From: Catenovulum agarivorans DS-2
Lineage (GTDB): Bacteria > Pseudomonadota > Gammaproteobacteria > Enterobacterales > Alteromonadaceae
Assembly: GCF_000568405.1 (NCBI RefSeq)
Contig: NZ_ARZY01000008.1
Location: forward strand, 1-64,000
Length of the DNA: 64,000 bases
Direction of reading: 5' to 3'
In this document: positions 60,842-64,000 of the stretch, one piece after another
Position numbering within the stretch: the first letter of the stretch is position 1
Layout: every line of letters starts with the position of its first letter
Translations under genes and position numbers: made by a program
Notes under the pieces: model-generated
The model's database searches: none
Seen by the model: the letters and a program-made list of their open reading frames with translations, nothing else
What the model was told of the DNA's origin: nothing

Positions 60842-61783
60842 ATGCGAAAATTCAAACGTACAGCTTTAAGTATCGCAGCAGCGCTAGCAACAGTAACGGC
60901 ATCACCAGCGGTTAACGCTAGCGATTTTAGTTTAACAGACAGCTTATCAGTAACTGGTTTTATTGATATGTCTTATGTATACACAGATGCAGATGGCGCA
61001 AGCTCAACCTCTACTTCTGGTTTAGACCAATTTGAGATTGATTTGTTATATAGCTTTGATGACAAATTAAATGCGCAAGTTGACTTAGAGTACAAAGATA
61101 GCAAAGGGGCAGTTGCACTTGAGCAAGCCTTTTTCACTTACGCGGTTACCGACGAATTCACCTTTAAAGCTGGTCGCTTTTTAAGCTACTCAGGTTGGGA
61201 AACTGAAGAACCAACCGGTTTATTCCAATACTCAGGTACTGGCTATGCTAAACACTTTTATGGCTACTACCAACAAGGTATCTCAGGTTTATATAGCACT
61301 GATGGTTTTGCTGCTGCACTTTCAATAATCAACAGCCCATACAGCCCAACAGACACTAACTCAGAAAAGCCTGGTTACGAAGCTATGGTGGCTGTAATGC
61401 CAACAGACGCTATTACAGTGAAAGCTTTCTACTTAGCAGACGGTGATACAAATACAACCAACGTTTGGGGTTCTTACTCTGCTGGCGACTTAACTTTAGC
61501 TGCTGAATATAACCTTGGTGATTACGAAGATGGCAGCGATGGTTCTGGTTATTTATTTATGGCGAACTATGCCATGGGCTCTGCTGGTATCACAGTTCGT
61601 TACCACGATTATGAAGTTGAAAATGCTGATGGTTCAACTAAAGACGACGGCAGCGCAATTACTATCTCTCCTAGCTACGCAGTAAGCGATAACTTACTTA
61701 TGGTATTCGAATACCGTATGGATGAAAGTGATGTGAACGGCGACAGCGATACCATCGCACTTGAAGCTCTAGTCTCTTTCTAA
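60842..61783 (+). CDS. Porin upstream of the urea transporter
   Basis: A 313-residue outer-membrane protein with signal peptide 1-26 (ASPAVNA) and about sixteen strands (SVTGFIDMSYVYTDADG, FEIDLLYSFDDKLNAQVDLEYKDSK, terminal DSDTIALEALVSF ending in Phe). It belongs to a group of porins found next to urtA in other Gram-negatives and may pass urea or amides. AGGGG precedes the ATG. It lies 30 bases before urtA, likely the same operon. Confidence 0.82.
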   Translation: MRKFKRTALSIAAALATVTASPAVNASDFSLTDSLSVTGFIDMSYVYTDADGASSTSTSGLDQFEIDLLYSFDDKLNAQVDLEYKDSKGAVALEQAFFTYAVTDEFTFKAGRFLSYSGWETEEPTGLFQYSGTGYAKHFYGYYQQGISGLYSTDGFAAALSIINSPYSPTDTNSEKPGYEAMVAVMPTDAITVKAFYLADGDTNTTNVWGSYSAGDLTLAAEYNLGDYEDGSDGSGYLFMANYAMGSAGITVRYHDYEVENADGSTKDDGSAITISPSYAVSDNLLMVFEYRMDESDVNGDSDTIALEALVSF

Positions 61784-61813
61784 GCACTACACATAACTTG
61801 AGGAATTAATATT

Positions 61814-63097
61814 ATGAAACTTAAAAAACTGATAGCAGCCAGTTCTATTATTGCAAGTAGTCTAGTAAGCCAAATGGCTATGGCAGCAGACACAATTAAA
61901 GTTGGTGTTTTGCACTCATTATCCGGCACTATGGCAATCTCTGAAACAACGTTAAAAGACACTGTTTTAATGATGATTGAAGAGCAAAATAAAGCCGGTG
62001 GTTTATTAGGTAAAAAGTTAGAGCCAGTGGTAGTTGACCCTGCATCTAACTGGCCTTTATTCGCGGAAAAAACTCGTGAATTGTTAGCTAAAGAAAAAGT
62101 AGACGTAATCTTTGGTTGTTGGACTTCAGTATCACGTAAATCTGTGTTGCCAGTCATCGAAGAATTAAACGGCTTAATGTTCTACCCGGTACAGTATGAA
62201 GGTGAAGAATCATCGAAAAATGTATTCTACACAGGTGCTGCGCCAAATCAGCAAGCGATTCCAGCAGTTGATTATTTAATGAATGATATCGGTGCAGAGC
62301 GCTGGGTATTATTAGGTACTGACTATGTTTATCCACGTACCACCAATAAAATCTTAGAAGCTTACTTGAAAGCACAAGGTGTTGCGGATAAAGACATTAT
62401 GATCAACTACACACCTTTCGGTCACTCTGACTGGCAGAGCATTGTAGCTGAAGTTAAAAAGTTCGGTTCTAAAGGTAAGAAAACCGCGGTTGTTTCAACC
62501 ATTAATGGTGATGCAAATGTACCTTTCTACAAAGAGTTAGGTAACCAAGGTATCTCAGCAGAAGATATCCCTGTTGTTGCATTCTCTGTAGGTGAAGAAG
62601 AGTTATCTGGCTTTGACACTAGCCCATTAGTTGGTCACTTGGCGGCTTGGAACTACTTCCAAAGTGTTGAAAGTGATGAAAACACTCAATTCATCAAAGC
62701 ATGGAAAAAATACATTGGTGATAGCAAGCGTGTAACCAATGATCCAATGGAAGCTACATACATTGGTTTCAAAATGTGGGCAAAAGCGGTTGAGAAAGCC
62801 GGTACGACAGAGGTTGATGCTGTTGAGCAAGCTATGATTGGTATTACTGTGCCTAACTTAACTGGCGGTATTGCAGTTATGAATGCAAACCATCATTTAT
62901 CTAAGCCTGTGTTAATTGGTGAAATTCAAGAAAATGGTCAATTCGAAGTTGTTTGGGAAACACCAGACACAGTAATTGGTGACGCTTGGTCTGACTTCTT
63001 ACCTAGCTCGAAAAACTTAATTGCTGATTGGACAGCACCAGTTAAATGCGGCAACTTCGACATTAAATCTGGTAAGTGTTCAGGCCAAAACTTCTAA
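61814..63097 (+). CDS. urtA: Urea ABC transporter substrate-binding protein
   Basis: A periplasmic binding protein of 427 residues for high-affinity urea uptake. Signal peptide 1-24 (MAMAA), then DTIKVGVLHSLSGTMAISETTLKD and the UrtA signatures FGCWTSVSRKSVLPVIEE, FYPVQYEGEESSKNVFYTGAAPNQQ and RVTNDPMEATYIGFKMWA. Length and content match UrtA closely. Followed by urtB with a 305-base intergenic region that is longer than usual and strongly structured. Confidence 0.96.
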   Translation: MKLKKLIAASSIIASSLVSQMAMAADTIKVGVLHSLSGTMAISETTLKDTVLMMIEEQNKAGGLLGKKLEPVVVDPASNWPLFAEKTRELLAKEKVDVIFGCWTSVSRKSVLPVIEELNGLMFYPVQYEGEESSKNVFYTGAAPNQQAIPAVDYLMNDIGAERWVLLGTDYVYPRTTNKILEAYLKAQGVADKDIMINYTPFGHSDWQSIVAEVKKFGSKGKKTAVVSTINGDANVPFYKELGNQGISAEDIPVVAFSVGEEELSGFDTSPLVGHLAAWNYFQSVESDENTQFIKAWKKYIGDSKRVTNDPMEATYIGFKMWAKAVEKAGTTEVDAVEQAMIGITVPNLTGGIAVMNANHHLSKPVLIGEIQENGQFEVVWETPDTVIGDAWSDFLPSSKNLIADWTAPVKCGNFDIKSGKCSGQNF

Positions 63098-63120
63098 TAA
63101 TAACAAGACATTAAATGTGC

Positions 63121-63149
63121 TGTGTGTTTGTTGTGCTAGCAAACACACA
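63121..63149 (+). other. Hairpin immediately after urtA
   Basis: TGTGTGTTTG and CAAACACACA pair over 10 bp with a nine-base loop. It is 24 bases past the urtA stop. There is no T run, so it is more likely an mRNA 3-prime-end stabiliser or partial attenuator than a full terminator. It would favour UrtA over the downstream transporter parts. Confidence 0.6.
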
Positions 63150-63189
63150 AGGGCAAAGCTTAAAGTGAGTTGAGCAACAAACAGAGGGG

Positions 63190-63283
63190 GAAGGTAAGTT
63201 AATCACAAAGTCTCATTCGCATGGATGCGAATGCGAAGCTTACAAGGACGTATTCACAGCGCCTTTGTGAGGAATTTACCTTC
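63190..63283 (+). ncRNA. Candidate structured RNA element between urtA and urtB
   Basis: Outer stem: 63190-63200 (GAAGGTAAGTT) pairs with 63273-63283 (AATTTACCTTC) over 11 pairs, one a G-U. After an AA/GG mismatch pair, TCACAAAG (63203-63210) pairs with CTTTGTGA (63263-63270). Within this, CATTCGCA and TGCGAATG (63214-63221 and 63226-63233) form a tight hairpin, leaving 29 unpaired bases on the 3-prime side. Three nested stems in 94 bases are far beyond ordinary intergenic sequence. Could be a riboswitch or processing element; no known class is recognised. Confidence 0.6.
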
Positions 63284-63402
63284 ACCCCGTAAAAACTCGC
63301 GAAACACAAGCTTGCCCAAAAAACTCCCAAGGTGTTGCTGTTAGCTAGTTGCAGCGGCACCAACCCAACTAAGAAGTAACCCAAAACATGAAGGATGCCG
63401 CA

Positions 63403-64000
63403 ATGCTGCGAATATTCTGTCTCACATTCTCCATACTGCTGGCGAGTTTTTCGGTGCAAGCCGATGAATTTTCCGGGCTGGTCAACCAACTCCCCAGCAA
63501 ATCTCTGCGCAACATTACCCCTTTATTGGAAAAAATTGCGGCTCACCCAGATGAGCGAACCAAAACAGTTTTAACTGAAATTTTAAATGGCGATCTTTAC
63601 TACAAAAAAAATAATAAACAAGTGGTAAGCATTCGCAAACATCCAGATGGCGATTACCAATTAACCGACGTGTTAACAGGCGACAGCTTAGGTGTCGCTA
63701 GTAAGTCATCGATGAAAAAAATTAGAACCAGCAATCGCATTCGTAGCACCATTCGTGGGTTAATCGCTCAGCTTGATTTAACCCATAAGGATGCACAGGT
63801 GCGCCTAGCTGCGGTTAAACAAATATTGGACGACCCAGATAAACAGTCGATAGCTTTGTTAAAAACATTAGCCTCACAGGAGCAAGACACTGATGTGGCT
63901 GAGTTAATGGAAACAGCCATTGGGGTAAACCAACTTAAGCGTGGCAATACCGACGAGCAGTTGGCTGCAGCTAAACAGTTGCGTGAAAGTTTAGAGCCAG
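63403..64000 (+). CDS. urtB: Urea ABC transporter permease UrtB (N-terminal part)
   Basis: The open frame continues past the right edge. The start ATG 63403 has AAGGA seven bases ahead, unlike the ATG at 63388. A signal peptide (LTFSILLASFSVQA) precedes a helical, repeat-like region (SLRNITPLLEKIAAHPDERTK, DAQVRLAAVKQILDDPDKQS) of the type that extends the N-terminus of UrtB in Gram-negative bacteria ahead of the permease helices. Urea permease identity is inferred from gene order after urtA and this known extension; the membrane part is beyond the edge. Confidence 0.85.
   Translation, partial: MLRIFCLTFSILLASFSVQADEFSGLVNQLPSKSLRNITPLLEKIAAHPDERTKTVLTEILNGDLYYKKNNKQVVSIRKHPDGDYQLTDVLTGDSLGVASKSSMKKIRTSNRIRSTIRGLIAQLDLTHKDAQVRLAAVKQILDDPDKQSIALLKTLASQEQDTDVAELMETAIGVNQLKRGNTDEQLAAAKQLRESLEP

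Larger units (their letters stand above)
63098..63402. other. Long urtA-urtB intercistronic region
   Basis: This 305-base region holds a 10-bp hairpin near urtA and a long structured RNA before urtB (entries below). I see no open reading frame of weight in it. Confidence 0.7.

Noticed and set aside
63199-63489. 96-codon minus-strand frame covering the urtA-urtB gap and urtB start
   Set aside because: It overlaps the true start of urtB and the structured RNA; its product shows no family feature.

Overview
The window is chromosomal DNA of a marine gammaproteobacterium, most likely an Alteromonadales member (Catenovulum or another Alteromonadaceae relative; the genus is inferred from gene content and is not proven). 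Coding density is high, base composition is moderately AT-rich, and there are no rRNA, tRNA, CRISPR or prophage genes. I find about 64 protein genes, including a 58-codon DUF1328 gene and a urtB cut by the right edge.

Layout. 1-7 kb: a TorF-type porin behind a sigma-54 promoter, rpe, uvrA with a perfect SOS box, a YajR-like MFS exporter and ssb. 7-14 kb: a three-repeat CHRD lipoprotein, a TetR-like regulator with an MFS/DUF2937 operon, a peroxiredoxin-like protein, a spermidine-synthase-fold methyltransferase, a YiiD-type acetyltransferase/thioesterase and a periplasmic binding protein. 14-23 kb: glnE, then a cluster resembling E. coli yjfIJKLM (lipoprotein, DUF350, membrane spermidine synthase, DUF2170, PspA/IM30, DUF2491). 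23-28 kb: OmpA-type lipoprotein, PagL-like deacylase, a phosphatase/lipid-kinase fusion, DUF3016 and a LETM1-like protein. 28-38 kb: glnK-amtB with NtrC/sigma-54 signals, mutM, chrA, a YbdG-type channel, a QmcA/NfeD pair, ubiK and a DMT exporter. 37-42 kb: a LuxR-type response regulator and a permease/hybrid kinase fusion. 42-55 kb: a one-direction stress and envelope block (yqjDEK-like genes, ExoD, MscS, MlaA, RND exporter, BON protein, diguanylate cyclase, hemerythrin, OmpA proteins), followed by PA2778/PA2779-type genes and small stress proteins on the minus strand. 55-60.5 kb: a five-gene phosphorelay operon with a sigma-54 activator. 60.8-64 kb: a porin, urtA and the start of urtB (urea uptake).

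Themes. Nitrogen control recurs: sigma-54/NtrC signals before glnK-amtB and before the TorF porin, glnE, and the urea transporter. Envelope stress recurs too (PspA, QmcA/NfeD, OsmY-like BON, MscS, MlaA).

The most interesting signals are non-coding: (1) two near-identical small RNA genes on opposite strands at about 7.1-7.2 and 37.6-37.7 kb, each with its own promoter-like region and strand-specific terminator; (2) a miniature transposable element family with 4-bp target duplications, three clear copies; (3) an identical palindrome before the PspA-type operon and the QmcA/NfeD operon; (4) a long, nested structured RNA between urtA and urtB; (5) a TACGTCA-type palindrome shared by the permease-kinase and porin-urt promoters.
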